Assembly (NCBI GenBank): GCA_025354165.1
Contig: JANXNI010000043.1
Coordinates: forward strand, 1 to 51,813
Direction of reading: 5' to 3'
Origin: Burkholderiales bacterium
GTDB taxonomy: Bacteria; Pseudomonadota; Gammaproteobacteria; Burkholderiales; Casimicrobiaceae
Length of the DNA: 51,813 nucleotides
Each line of letters begins with the position of its first letter. The first letter of the stretch is position 1. This document shows positions 17,618 to 25,820 of the stretch, piece by piece. A program made the position numbers and the translations under genes. The notes beneath the pieces are model-generated. The model did not search any database. It worked only from the letters and a program-made list of their open reading frames with translations, and had not been told where the DNA came from.

Positions 17618-19357
17618 TCACGCCTTCAGCTGAAGCGACGCCAGCCTGCTGTACAAAGGCGACGCCACCATCAACTCCGCATGCGTGCCCTGCGCCATCA
17701 CCCGGCCTTCGTCGATGACGACGATTCTGTCTGCACTTTGCACCGTGGATAGCCGATGCGCGATGACGAGTGTGGTGTGTTTTCTGGCGAGTCGTTCAAT
17801 GGCATCGGTGACCAGGACTTCGCTTTCGGCGTCGAGCGAACTCGTTGCTTCATCCAGCAACAGCACTGGCCGATCGGCAAGAATCGCCCGCGCAATGGCG
17901 ACGCGTTGACGCTGACCGCCCGAGAGCCGCACGCCGCGCTCCCCAAGCTCTGTCTCCAGCCCGTTTGGCAATGCAGTCGCGAATTCAGTCACGTGCGCCG
18001 CGTCGCAAGCGGCGCGGACATCCTCATCGGTAGCACTCAAGTTGCCGTAGCGCACGTTCTCCGCCACGCTGCCCGAGAAGATCACCGGCTCCTGCGACAC
18101 CAGTGCGAAGCGTTCCCGCAGCGCGTCGAGAGCAGCGGCTTTCACGTCCACGCCATCGACGCGAATTGTGCCTTGCTTCGGGTCGTAGAAACGCAGTAGC
18201 AACTGAAATACCGTGCTCTTGCCCGCACCACTCGGGCCAACCAGCGCGACCACTTCCCCGGGTTTCACAGCGAGCGAAAAAGCTTTCAGCGCTTCGGAAT
18301 CAGGTCGTGTTGGGTAGCTGAACGTCACATTGTCAAACGCAATTTCTCCGCGCGCCTGCGGCATCGAAACAGGGTGCGACGGCGCGGCGATTTCCGTGTT
18401 TGTCGCGAGTAGTTCGCGAATGCGCTCGCTTGCCCCGGTCGCCCGCTTCAACTGCCCGAACACCTCGGCAATCGCGCCGACCGAACCCGCCACCATGACC
18501 GCATAAAACATGAATGCGGACAACTCACCCGCCGACATCTTGCCCGCGAGCACATCGTGACCGCCGGCCCAGAGAATGACCGACACGCAGGTAAATGCCA
18601 GCACGATCACGATCGCCGAAAGCGTCGCGCTGGTGCGCTCGCGCAGTGCAGCGTTGTCAAACAAAGAGTTGATGCGATCCGAGAAGCGCTTTTGCTCAAA
18701 GCTTTCGCGCGCATAAGCCTGCACCGTGCGCACCGCATGAATGGTCTCGTCGGCGCGCGCCATCGAATCAGCCAGTCGATCCTGACTCACCTTGGCGAGC
18801 TTTTGTACTTTGCGCCCAAGAAAAACCACCGGCGCAATGACAACCGGTACGCCGATCAGCACATAAACGAGGAGTTTTGGCGCGGTGATCGCGAGCATCA
18901 CAAGTCCGCCCGCCACCATCACCAGATTGCGCAGCGCCCAAGAGAATGCGTTGGTCACCACGCCTTCAAGCACCTGTGTGTCGTTCGACAATCGCGATAG
19001 CACATCGCCGACGCGTTCTCGCTCAAAAAATGCCGGGGACAGCGTAAGCAGATGGGAATACACGCGCTGACGTATGTCGTTCACCACGCGGTTATTGACC
19101 CACGAAATATTCGAGAAGCGGATATACACGCCGATGCCCTGCGCCAGTGCCAGACTCACCATGACGAGGAGGATTTTGTCCAGCTCACTCGCGCTCCCGG
19201 CAGAAAAACCCCGGTCGATCACGCGCTTCAGCCCTTCACCAATCGCGAGCACCGAGGCGGCTGCGAGCGCCAGCCCAAACATCGCAATCGCGATGCGCCG
19301 CCAGTAGGGGCGGACGAAAGGCCACATAAATTGAATTACAGCAAAGCGAGCGTTCAT
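17618..19357 (-). CDS. ABC exporter, fused membrane and ATPase domains (MsbA-like half transporter)
   Basis: 579 residues. The N-terminal 310 residues carry six membrane helices of the type 1 ABC exporter fold. The ATPase domain has Walker A GPSGAGKST, signature LSGGQRQR, Walker B VLLLDEATSSLD and the H-loop VIAHRLST. As a half transporter it should act as a homodimer in the inner membrane. Its closest named group is the lipid/drug exporters (MsbA/LmrA type). No kdtA/lpxK neighbour supports a true msbA, so the substrate is open. It precedes the HNH gene by 185 bp on the same strand. Confidence 0.9.
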   Translation of the reverse strand: MNARFAVIQFMWPFVRPYWRRIAIAMFGLALAAASVLAIGEGLKRVIDRGFSAGSASELDKILLVMVSLALAQGIGVYIRFSNISWVNNRVVNDIRQRVYSHLLTLSPAFFERERVGDVLSRLSNDTQVLEGVVTNAFSWALRNLVMVAGGLVMLAITAPKLLVYVLIGVPVVIAPVVFLGRKVQKLAKVSQDRLADSMARADETIHAVRTVQAYARESFEQKRFSDRINSLFDNAALRERTSATLSAIVIVLAFTCVSVILWAGGHDVLAGKMSAGELSAFMFYAVMVAGSVGAIAEVFGQLKRATGASERIRELLATNTEIAAPSHPVSMPQARGEIAFDNVTFSYPTRPDSEALKAFSLAVKPGEVVALVGPSGAGKSTVFQLLLRFYDPKQGTIRVDGVDVKAAALDALRERFALVSQEPVIFSGSVAENVRYGNLSATDEDVRAACDAAHVTEFATALPNGLETELGERGVRLSGGQRQRVAIARAILADRPVLLLDEATSSLDAESEVLVTDAIERLARKHTTLVIAHRLSTVQSADRIVVIDEGRVMAQGTHAELMVASPLYSRLASLQLKA

Positions 19358-19458
19358 CGGATCAACTTAAGGCCGAAGCCGCGAAAACAAAGAGCCGACA
19401 AAAAATTGTTTCAATGAATAACGGTTCTACGATTTACCGAAGTCTCCGCAAAAAAGTG

Positions 19459-19489
19459 TTGAACTTTTCGAAATCCACCCGATCTTAAT
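19459..19489 (+). promoter_or_regulatory. Possible sigma70 promoter of the candidate sRNA
   Basis: TTGAAC (19459-19464) and CTTAAT (19484-19489) are 19 bp apart. The match is moderate. It is supported mainly by the orphan terminator about 95 bp downstream on the same strand. Confidence 0.35.
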
Positions 19490-19495
19490 AAGTGT

Positions 19496-19616
19496 GGCAA
19501 GACGATGTGTGGTTGAACCCTCTGCCCCGCATCGTTATCCTCCCCCGACGGGCTTCCCCCGGTCCGTCCGTGGTGACGTTTAGGGCGACCTTTCCTCCGA
19601 TGGGTCGCCCTTTTTT
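19496..19616 (+). ncRNA. Candidate small RNA with CU-rich loops
   Basis: A transcript of about 120 nt is inferred between the promoter-like pair and the terminator at 19583-19616. A stem forms from ACGATGTG (19502-19509) and CGCATCGT (19528-19535), with one G-U pair. Exposed C-rich runs follow: CCTCCCCC near 19539, CTTCCCCC near 19554, and TTTCCTCC in the terminator loop. Such CU-rich loops can pair with Shine-Dalgarno sequences, as in known trans-acting sRNAs. It lacks the 4.5S core and I could not match it to 6S RNA. No named family is claimed. Confidence 0.45.
19583..19616 (+). terminator. Rho-independent terminator with no protein gene upstream
   Basis: GGGCGACC (19583-19590) pairs perfectly with GGTCGCCC (19603-19610) across a 12-nt loop, followed by six T. 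The gene upstream lies on the opposite strand, so the terminator must serve a non-coding transcript on the plus strand. Confidence 0.85.
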
Positions 19617-19791
19617 CTGTCCGGCTTTCTTGTTCGGTTGCGGTTTCAAAACTGACTTCGCGGTGATGACGTAGCGCTTACGGCGACGCTGATACGTCGT
19701 TTGCGACCTCAGTCTGCGGCGACTTCTTCAGGCGCGGAACTTGCGCATTCCGGGCACCTAATTAGCGGGTGATCGTCTAATATGGCGTAAG

Positions 19792-19820
19792 CGGCCTGAT
19801 CCTGTTGTTTTTTCAGGCCG
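19792..19820 (+). promoter_or_regulatory. 5' leader hairpin before the S41 protease gene
   Basis: CGGCCTGA (19792-19799) and TCAGGCCG (19813-19820) form a perfect 8-bp stem with a 13-nt T-rich loop. A -10-like TAATAT (19778-19783) would place the RNA start just before the stem. It ends about 15 bp before AAGGA, the ribosome-binding site of the ATG at 19843. It could protect the 5' end or tune translation. Confidence 0.5.
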
Positions 19821-19842
19821 TAAAAAGGCAATTCAAGGAAAT

Positions 19843-21297
19843 ATGATGAGCGGAAAGTGGCAAAAAGTAACGTGGGTGGGCGCGGGTGCGACCATTGGTA
19901 TCGCGCTGTCTTTGGCGCTCAACGTCACCGCTAATCGCGACGCCAAATCGGCGATTCCGGTGGATGAACTGCGTGCCTTCTCTGAAGTGTTTGCGCGCAT
20001 CAAAAACGATTACGTTGAGCCCGTCAGTGACAAGAAGCTGATCGAGCAAGCCATCAGCGGCATGGTTTCCAGCCTCGATCCGCATTCCACCTTTCTTGAC
20101 GAAAACGCGTTCAAGGATCTGCGCACCACGACGACCGGCAAATTCGGCGGTGTCGGCATTGAAATCGGCACGGAAGATGGCTTCATCAAGGTGATTTCAC
20201 CCATTGACGAAACGCCCGCTGCCAAAGCCGGCATTCGCGCTGGCGACCTGATTACCAAGGTTGACGGCGAATCCACGCGCGGGTTGACCACGACGAAAGC
20301 GGTCGACATGATGCGCGGCAATCCAGGCACCAAAGTGCGCCTCGAAATATTCCGTAAAGAAGATCGCAGCACGCAGACCTTTGCGCTGACCCGCGAACAG
20401 ATCAAGATTCAGGGCGTAAAGGCCAAGATGGTTGAGCCCGGCATTTCGTTCATTCGGGTACGCACGTTTAACGAAACAACCGTGGCCGATGTCGCGAAAG
20501 TATTGGCCGAGCAAAACGCGCAGACTCCGCTCAAAGGCGTGGTGCTCGACTTGCGTAACAACCCCGGTGGATTACTCGACGCCGCCGTCGGCCTGTCCGC
20601 GATATTCCTCCCGAAAGATGCGCTCGTCGTCTACACCGAAGGCCGTATGGAAGGCAGTAAGACGCGCTACATGGCGAGCAAGGAATACTACTCGCGCCGT
20701 GGCGGTGATCCCTTGGCCAATGCGCCGGAGATATTAAAAACGGTACCGCTGGTCGTGCTGACCAACGGTGCTGCGGCTTCGGCCTCCGAGATTGTGGCTG
20801 GCGCATTGCAGGATCACAAGCGTGCCACGCTGATGGGCACGACGACGTTCGGCAAGGGCTCGGTGCAGAACATCATCCCGCTGTCGCAAACCTCGGGCGT
20901 CAAGCTCACCACCTCGCGCTACTTCACGCCGAACGGTCGTTCGATTCAGGGCACAGGCATTGAGCCTGACGTGCTGATCGATCAGTTGACATGGGACGGC
21001 GTGATGTCGCCCAAACTACAGCGCGAGAAGGACTTGTCGCACCACCTGGTCGGTAAGGACGAAAAAACTGAAGCATCCGCAGATGAGGATTTGTCGGAAT
21101 CCGCGCAGGAAGCCAAACTCATCAAAGTTCGTGAGGACGGCAAAAAATTGAAGGGCTTCGACTGGGGTAATGAGAAAGACTTTCTCTACTCGCAGGCGTT
21201 GAACAAAGTAAAAGGCCTGCCCGTGGTGCGCTCGACGGTTGAGGCTGCGGGCACAACGGCGAAAGCGGCGGTTCCCGCCGTGACGCCTACGAAGTAG
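19843..21297 (+). CDS. S41 C-terminal processing protease (CtpA type)
   Basis: 484 residues. An N-terminal hydrophobic anchor or signal (WVGAGATIGIALSLALNV) precedes a PDZ domain (about residues 95-170, GGVGIEIGTEDG onward) and the S41 catalytic core. Ser313 in GAAASASE and Lys338 in FGKGSVQ, 25 residues apart, are the Ser-Lys pair of Ctp proteases. These periplasmic enzymes degrade or process proteins from the C-terminus, often murein hydrolases, with a lipoprotein adaptor. The start is the first of two adjacent ATGs (19843, 19846) with AAGGA upstream. The moeB-like gene follows after 15 bp, so they are probably co-transcribed. Confidence 0.93.
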   Translation: MMSGKWQKVTWVGAGATIGIALSLALNVTANRDAKSAIPVDELRAFSEVFARIKNDYVEPVSDKKLIEQAISGMVSSLDPHSTFLDENAFKDLRTTTTGKFGGVGIEIGTEDGFIKVISPIDETPAAKAGIRAGDLITKVDGESTRGLTTTKAVDMMRGNPGTKVRLEIFRKEDRSTQTFALTREQIKIQGVKAKMVEPGISFIRVRTFNETTVADVAKVLAEQNAQTPLKGVVLDLRNNPGGLLDAAVGLSAIFLPKDALVVYTEGRMEGSKTRYMASKEYYSRRGGDPLANAPEILKTVPLVVLTNGAAASASEIVAGALQDHKRATLMGTTTFGKGSVQNIIPLSQTSGVKLTTSRYFTPNGRSIQGTGIEPDVLIDQLTWDGVMSPKLQREKDLSHHLVGKDEKTEASADEDLSESAQEAKLIKVREDGKKLKGFDWGNEKDFLYSQALNKVKGLPVVRSTVEAAGTTAKAAVPAVTPTK

Positions 21298-21312
21298 TTC
21301 GTCTCCCTGTCG

Positions 21313-22095
21313 GTGACGACTGGCGCTGAGCTCAACGACGAAGCGCTGCTGCGCTACTCACGCCACATCCTGCTCGATGAGTGGGGCGTAGCGGGCCAGG
21401 AACGCCTCGCCAACGCCCATGCGCTGATTGTTGGTGCCGGGGGGCTCGGCTGCCCCGCTGCGCTATTCCTCGCGTCTGCAGGTGTCGGCACGCTCACCAT
21501 CGCGGATCACGACCGCGTTGATCTGACCAATCTGCAGCGGCAAATCGCCCACGACACCGTGAGCGTCGGCGAATTGAAGGTTGAATCGCTGGAACGCCGA
21601 TTGAAAGCGATCAATCCGCTCGTCAATGTCGTGACTATTGCCGAAAAACTTGAACACGACGCTTTGCAGCGTGCCGTCGCAGCAGCCGATGTGGTGCTCG
21701 ACTGCACGGACCGCTTTGCAACCCGTCACGCGATCAACCGGGTCTGCGTCAAAGCAAAAAAGCCGCTAGTTTCCGGTGCTGCAATTCGTTTTGACGGGCA
21801 GGTGAGCGTGTTCGATCCTCGCATCGAATCCTCGCCCTGTTATCACTGCGTTTACCCCGAAACCAGCGATTTCGAGGAAATCGCGTGCGCCGAAATGGGC
21901 GTGTTTGCGCCGCTGGTAGGAATGGTCGGTAGCATCCAAGCAGCGGAAGCCTTGAAGTTGCTGGCCCATATTGACGGCGCTGAGACGTTATGTGGGCGCT
22001 TGCTGACTATCGATTCGAAGACGATGGAGCTTTCAATGCTACGCATCAAACGCATGGCAAATTGTGTCGTTTGCGCAGCCTCCAAAACAGATTAG
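21313..22095 (+). CDS. moeB: HesA/MoeB/ThiF family adenylyltransferase
   Basis: 260 residues from a GTG at 21313. The ATP-binding motif is IVGAGGLGCPA, followed by DHDRVDLTNLQRQ with the conserved Arg. Two CxxC pairs (CYHC and CVVC) bind a structural zinc. The enzyme adenylates the C-terminal Gly-Gly of a small sulfur carrier (MoaD for molybdopterin or ThiS for thiamine). Without a moaD or thiS neighbour the partner cannot be fixed, and many betaproteobacteria use one such enzyme for both. The location after ctpA is common in this group (from memory). Its TAG stop lies inside the left end of repeat copy 3. Confidence 0.88.
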   Translation: MTTGAELNDEALLRYSRHILLDEWGVAGQERLANAHALIVGAGGLGCPAALFLASAGVGTLTIADHDRVDLTNLQRQIAHDTVSVGELKVESLERRLKAINPLVNVVTIAEKLEHDALQRAVAAADVVLDCTDRFATRHAINRVCVKAKKPLVSGAAIRFDGQVSVFDPRIESSPCYHCVYPETSDFEEIACAEMGVFAPLVGMVGSIQAAEALKLLAHIDGAETLCGRLLTIDSKTMELSMLRIKRMANCVVCAASKTD

Positions 22096-22210
22096 CTTTT
22101 CGTCGAAATGACTGCTGGGTTGGGGTTACGCGCGCCAATCTTCATTAATCGACATTTATCGATATATGCGCCTAGCCCGCATGTAGCGGCAGTTTCACCA
22201 AAAAGCTGTT
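22091..22210. repeat. 120-bp inverted-end intergenic element, copy 3
   Basis: The left end ATTAGCTTTTCGTCGAA (22091-22107) and right end TTCACCAAAAAGCTGTT (22194-22210) match the other copies. The middle shares CGCCAATC, CATTTATCGA and TAGCCCGCATGTAGCGGC with the 46 and 49 kb copies. It starts within the moeB stop codon and lies in the convergent gap before the CTERM-like gene. Confidence 0.75.
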
Positions 22211-22261
22211 AGATCTGACCGCCACCCAAAAACCCAGCGAGGTCTTGAGAATTGCATATGA

Positions 22262-22807
22262 TCAGGCCGTGCGGCGAAGCGACACGAATGTGCCCACGCC
22301 AAGCACCGCCAGCATCAGCAAGCTCAGGCCGGGCGCGCCGAGCGCATCAACGACTGCGGCAAGGCCATTGCCGGCAAATTGCCCCACTACGCCTTGGGGA
22401 AGGGTGCAATTTACGGAATATCCGCCTATCTGAACGTTAAATTGGCACTGGCCGAGCAGCGTAGCCAGAAATGTGCCCGACGTCGTGCCAACAAACTGAA
22501 CCAGAATTGTGCAGGTTTGCCCATTGGTAAACGGGGTACCTACAACACACGTACCACCGGGAACCACGCTGAATTGATTGCCGCCATTTGGATTAAATGC
22601 GAATGGCGCTGCGAACTTGATGCCGCTATTAATGTTGGTGTTTGCAGTCAGCGTTACAGGGAAAATTTGACCCGGTGCCAGCGACTGCGTTGGCGGCAGT
22701 GGGGACACAAAAGAGCCGAAAGAGGCCACTCCTGCCCAAGCCTGAATCGGCGCGCCGCAACACACGATCAAAACTGCAAGATATTTGGCGAATCGGTTCA
22801 GGTTCAT
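22262..22807 (-). CDS. Secreted protein with PEP/IPTL-CTERM-like sorting tail
   Basis: 181 residues. The signal peptide ends in AWA (about residue 25). The body is Gly/Asn/Thr-rich with two Cys pairs and no known enzyme motif. The C-terminus is tripartite: a short motif (GAPGLS), a hydrophobic helix (LLMLAVLGVGTFV) and a basic end (SLRRTA). This is the plan of exosortase-type CTERM signals. The motif is not the canonical IPTLSEW or PEP, so the exact class is unclear. No exosortase gene is in the window. It is probably a surface-exported protein; function unknown. Confidence 0.65.
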   Translation of the reverse strand: MNLNRFAKYLAVLIVCCGAPIQAWAGVASFGSFVSPLPPTQSLAPGQIFPVTLTANTNINSGIKFAAPFAFNPNGGNQFSVVPGGTCVVGTPFTNGQTCTILVQFVGTTSGTFLATLLGQCQFNVQIGGYSVNCTLPQGVVGQFAGNGLAAVVDALGAPGLSLLMLAVLGVGTFVSLRRTA

Positions 22808-22919
22808 TACGGCGTTTCCTTGATGGCGTTATCCCCGCAAGTATATGAAGCAAGCGCCATCGGATCAATCGCAGAAGCGCGGCTAACATTCAAAGAAATT
22901 AGTGTGTGGCGGAAAAACA

Positions 22920-23726
22920 ATGATGCTTGAGATGTTTGGCTGGGTGGCATTGTTCGGCGGTCTGGCGCTCACTCTGGTTGCCGAAACGTTCTGGCCGCGC
23001 TACAAGTGGTCGCAAGCTTCGCGGGCGCGACACTTTTTCGGCAACTTGGCGCTGTGGGTAGTTGTAGCCGCCACGTTATCGGTATTGGCGCAATACGTAC
23101 TGTCGCCCATGCTTGGGATGGCCAACGCATTGAATCTGGGCTTGCTGCGCGCGCTCAACGCTCCGGTCTGGCTCGCCGCGACGCTGGGTTTCGTGCTCGC
23201 GGATTTTTCGGATTACGTATTCCATCGCGCCAGCCATCGCTTTCGAACGCTGTGGCTCTTGCACGCCGTGCATCATTCCGACCCACGGCTGGACGCCTCG
23301 ACCTCGCTGCGGCAACATCCTTTGTCCTACGTTCCCGCACTGGTGATCCGTCTGATGCTGATCATGGCGTTGGGCGCGCCCGCGTGGTCGCTCGTTCTGC
23401 GCGACGTACTGGCTGTCATCAACTCACATTTGCATCACGCTGCGATCGCATGGTCGCCGCGCATGATCGCGTGGACGGAGCGCTACGTGTCGTGGCTCAT
23501 CGTCCCGCCCACCGCGCACTGGCTGCACCATGATCCGCGCGAGCAATTGACCAACTCAAACTATGGTCAATTGCTTTCTTGCTGGGATCGCATGTTTGGT
23601 ACCTACGTGCCGAGCACCACGGCCACGGGGGAAAGTGGTTTGTCAGCACTGTCGGACTTGCGCTGGCAAACCCTGCGCGGCCTACTGTTGACGCCGTGGT
23701 GGGCTCGTCGCCTGCGAAAACTTTAG
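22920..23726 (+). CDS. Sterol desaturase / fatty-acid hydroxylase family membrane protein
   Basis: 268 residues from the ATG at 22920, with GGCGGA upstream. It has four or five membrane segments and the histidine clusters of the family: HRASHR, HAVHH, HLHHA and HWLHHD. These form a di-iron site facing the cytoplasm. Members hydroxylate or desaturate lipids using O2. Bacterial homologues act on fatty acids, ornithine lipids or sterol-like compounds, and the substrate here is unknown. Its last 45 bp are overlapped by the frameshifted read-through tail of lipA on the other strand. Confidence 0.88.
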   Translation: MMLEMFGWVALFGGLALTLVAETFWPRYKWSQASRARHFFGNLALWVVVAATLSVLAQYVLSPMLGMANALNLGLLRALNAPVWLAATLGFVLADFSDYVFHRASHRFRTLWLLHAVHHSDPRLDASTSLRQHPLSYVPALVIRLMLIMALGAPAWSLVLRDVLAVINSHLHHAAIAWSPRMIAWTERYVSWLIVPPTAHWLHHDPREQLTNSNYGQLLSCWDRMFGTYVPSTTATGESGLSALSDLRWQTLRGLLLTPWWARRLRKL

Positions 23727-24839
23727 TTCCCGGTTGCTGGTGCCACGTCCGCGCGGTTCCTCATGAACCAGTCGTCGCCAGAGAATCGCCGTCGAGTCGA
23801 CGATCACGACGATGATCAGGTGAGATAAGTTACGCGACAACCACGCCATCCGCCTGTTTGTCCGCATGATACGAAGAACGTACCATCGCCCCGACAGCTG
23901 CATGCTTGAAGCCATCTCATACGCCTCGCGCTCGAACATGGCAAAAGTGTCAGGATGCACGTAGCGCAGCACAGGCAAATGCCCCTGCGACGGCTGCAAA
24001 TATTGGCCGATAGTCAGCATGTCGATGTGGTGCGCGCGCATGTCGCGCATGACTTGCAGGATTTCTTCGTCGGTTTCGCCGAGACCAACCATCAGGCCGC
24101 TCTTGGTCGGCACGTTTGGAAATTTCGCCTTGAAATCGCGCAGCAACGCGAGCGAATGCGCGTAATCGGAACCGGGACGCGCCTGCTTGTAAAGGCGCGG
24201 CACGGTTTCCATATTGTGGTTCATGATGTCCGGCGGCGCGGCTTCTAGAATGGCTAGCGCTTTGTCGACGCGACCACGGAAATCCGGCACCAGCACTTCG
24301 ACCGTGGTTTGCGGCGATTGCGCACGAACTTCCTTGATGCATTCGACAAAATGCCCGGCACCGCCATCGCGCAGATCGTCGCGATCAACGCTGGTGATCA
24401 CCACGTATTTCAGGCGCAGCGCGGCGATGGTTTTGGCAAGATTTTTCGGCTCGTCAACGTCGAGGGGATTTGGGCGGCCATGACCGACATCACAAAACGG
24501 GCAGCGCCGCGTGCAGATATCGCCCATGATCATGAACGTCGCAGTGCCTTTGCCGAAACACTCACCGATATTCGGGCAGCTCGCTTCCTCGCAAACCGAG
24601 TGCAAATTGTGTTCACGCAGAATCTTTTTGATTTCGCCGAAGCGAGCTGCGTGCTCGCCGGTCGGCGTTTTCACGCGAATCCAGTCCGGTTTGCGCAGCA
24701 TCGGCGCGGCGACCACCTTGATCGGGATTCGCGCGGTTTTGCCTTCGCCTTTGTGCTTAACGCCAGCGGCGTTGCTTAGGGGCGCGGCGGCGGCGTTGAG
24801 AGTTGTGACAGATTCGGGAGCGGAAGTAGCGATGTCCAT
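23682..24839 (-). CDS. lipA: Lipoyl synthase with a 3'-end frameshift
   Basis: 385 residues as read. The first 310 or so are normal LipA: the auxiliary-cluster motif [12 protein letters not shown] (CX4CX5C) and the radical-SAM motif CTRRCPFC (CX3CX2C). It inserts two sulfurs into octanoyl-carrier protein to make lipoate. After FEREAYEM the frame breaks. Adding one base between 23911 and 23913 restores [20 protein letters not shown] and a TAA at 23830, the usual C-terminus at 336 residues. As given, the RSSY motif, whose Ser ligates the auxiliary cluster, is lost and replaced by an unrelated tail of about 75 residues. A sequencing error or a recent mutation are both possible. It follows lipB by 12 bp. 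Confidence 0.92.
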   Translation of the reverse strand: MDIATSAPESVTTLNAAAAPLSNAAGVKHKGEGKTARIPIKVVAAPMLRKPDWIRVKTPTGEHAARFGEIKKILREHNLHSVCEEASCPNIGECFGKGTATFMIMGDICTRRCPFCDVGHGRPNPLDVDEPKNLAKTIAALRLKYVVITSVDRDDLRDGGAGHFVECIKEVRAQSPQTTVEVLVPDFRGRVDKALAILEAAPPDIMNHNMETVPRLYKQARPGSDYAHSLALLRDFKAKFPNVPTKSGLMVGLGETDEEILQVMRDMRAHHIDMLTIGQYLQPSQGHLPVLRYVHPDTFAMFEREAYEMASSMQLSGRWYVLRIMRTNRRMAWLSRNLSHLIIVVIVDSTAILWRRLVHEEPRGRGTSNRELKFSQATSPPRRQQ

Positions 24840-24851
24840 ACCTCTATTTTC

Positions 24852-25481
24852 TCACTTGACGGACGCGCTAAGCTGTCGTTCAAGGTTTTGGGCTAACGCC
24901 ATTCCGGCGTCCTCCAGCGTAACTTGAACACCCAACTCATGCAGATGAGTGACCCGCAATCCCTCAAAACCGCAGGGATTGATGAAGGAAAACGGTGTCA
25001 AGTCCATGTCTACATTGAACGCGACGCCGTGGTAGGTGCAGCCGTTTCTTATCTTCAGACCGAGCGAGGCAATTTTGGCTTCTTCTCGCCCATTCAGCTT
25101 GACATAAACGCCCGGCGCGTCGCGGTTGCCGTACGCTGCGATTCCATACAAAGCCAGCGTCGCAATCACCGCATTTTCAATCCGGACCACCAGCTCTCGC
25201 ACACCGAACCCGGCGCGCTTCAGGTCGAACAGCACATAGAGCATCGCCTGCCCGGGCCCGTGATGGGTGATCTGTCCGCCGCGATCTGTTTTAACGACGG
25301 GGATATTGGGCGGATTAAACAGTAGATGCTCTGGCTTGCCTGCGACGCCCTGCGTAAACACGGGCGGGTGCTCGACGATCCAGAGTTCGTCTTCGGTTTC
25401 TTTGTGGCGAACATCGGTGAAAGCGCGCATTTCGGCCCACGCAGTGTCATAGTCGACGCGACCCAACTCCCGAATTTTCAC
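24852..25481 (-). CDS. lipB: Lipoyl(octanoyl) transferase
   Basis: 209 residues. The signature [12 protein letters not shown] is near residue 67. The catalytic Lys is in SLGLKIRNG and the Cys is in NPCGFEGL. It moves octanoate from ACP to the E2 and GcvH lipoyl domains in the cytoplasm. It is followed by lipA, and preceded by ybeD with a 6-bp gap, giving the standard ybeD-lipB-lipA order. Confidence 0.96.
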   Translation of the reverse strand: MKIRELGRVDYDTAWAEMRAFTDVRHKETEDELWIVEHPPVFTQGVAGKPEHLLFNPPNIPVVKTDRGGQITHHGPGQAMLYVLFDLKRAGFGVRELVVRIENAVIATLALYGIAAYGNRDAPGVYVKLNGREEAKIASLGLKIRNGCTYHGVAFNVDMDLTPFSFINPCGFEGLRVTHLHELGVQVTLEDAGMALAQNLERQLSASVK

Positions 25482-25487
25482 TGCGAT

Positions 25488-25820
25488 TTACAACGCCCAG
25501 ACTACGTCGACGTGATCGGTCAAATCCTGATACAGCGAATCGAGTTGCGCTTTCGATTGCGCCACAAAATTCACTGAAACAGCAAGGTATTTGCCGCCGC
25601 TTGATTCACGCACGGTCACGGTCGTCGGATCAAAATCCTTGACGTGACGACTCACGATTTCGACGACGGTTGCCTCCAGGCCTGGTGTGTTTTTGCCCGC
25701 AACTTTCAATGGATAGTCAGTAGGGAATTCGAACAGCGTGTCTTTGTACGCCGCGATCTTCGCGGGAGTCTGCGCGTGTTCGGGCTTGGCTGCGGGTTTG
25801 GGTGAATTGGAATCAGTCAT
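25488..25820 (-). CDS. ybeD: DUF493 / YbeD family protein
   Basis: 110 residues from the ATG at 25820. The C-terminal 85 residues match the ferredoxin-like, ACT-related YbeD fold (FEFPTDYPLKVAGKN, then VTVRESSGGKYLAVSVNF). The N-terminal 20 residues are a Pro/Lys-rich leader. It is found next to lipB in many proteobacteria, but no biochemical role is proven. Its ATG overlaps the last 8 bases of the aminotransferase gene (ATGACTGA), implying translational coupling. Confidence 0.9.
   Translation of the reverse strand: MTDSNSPKPAAKPEHAQTPAKIAAYKDTLFEFPTDYPLKVAGKNTPGLEATVVEIVSRHVKDFDPTTVTVRESSGGKYLAVSVNFVAQSKAQLDSLYQDLTDHVDVVWAL

Larger units (their letters stand above)
19358..19842. other. 485-bp gap with candidate sRNA and ctp leader
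   Basis: This gap separates the divergent ABC exporter and S41 protease genes. No protein-coding gene is convincing here. It holds a plausible promoter, a C-rich transcript candidate ending in a strong terminator (19583-19616), and a perfect hairpin in the leader of the protease gene (19792-19820). Confidence 0.7.

Noticed and set aside
19496-19616. Candidate RNA as 4.5S or 6S RNA
   Set aside because: The GGTCAGGTCCGGAAGGAAGC-type 4.5S core is absent and I could not fit the 6S central bubble; the GGTCCGTCCG match to 6S is short and probably chance.
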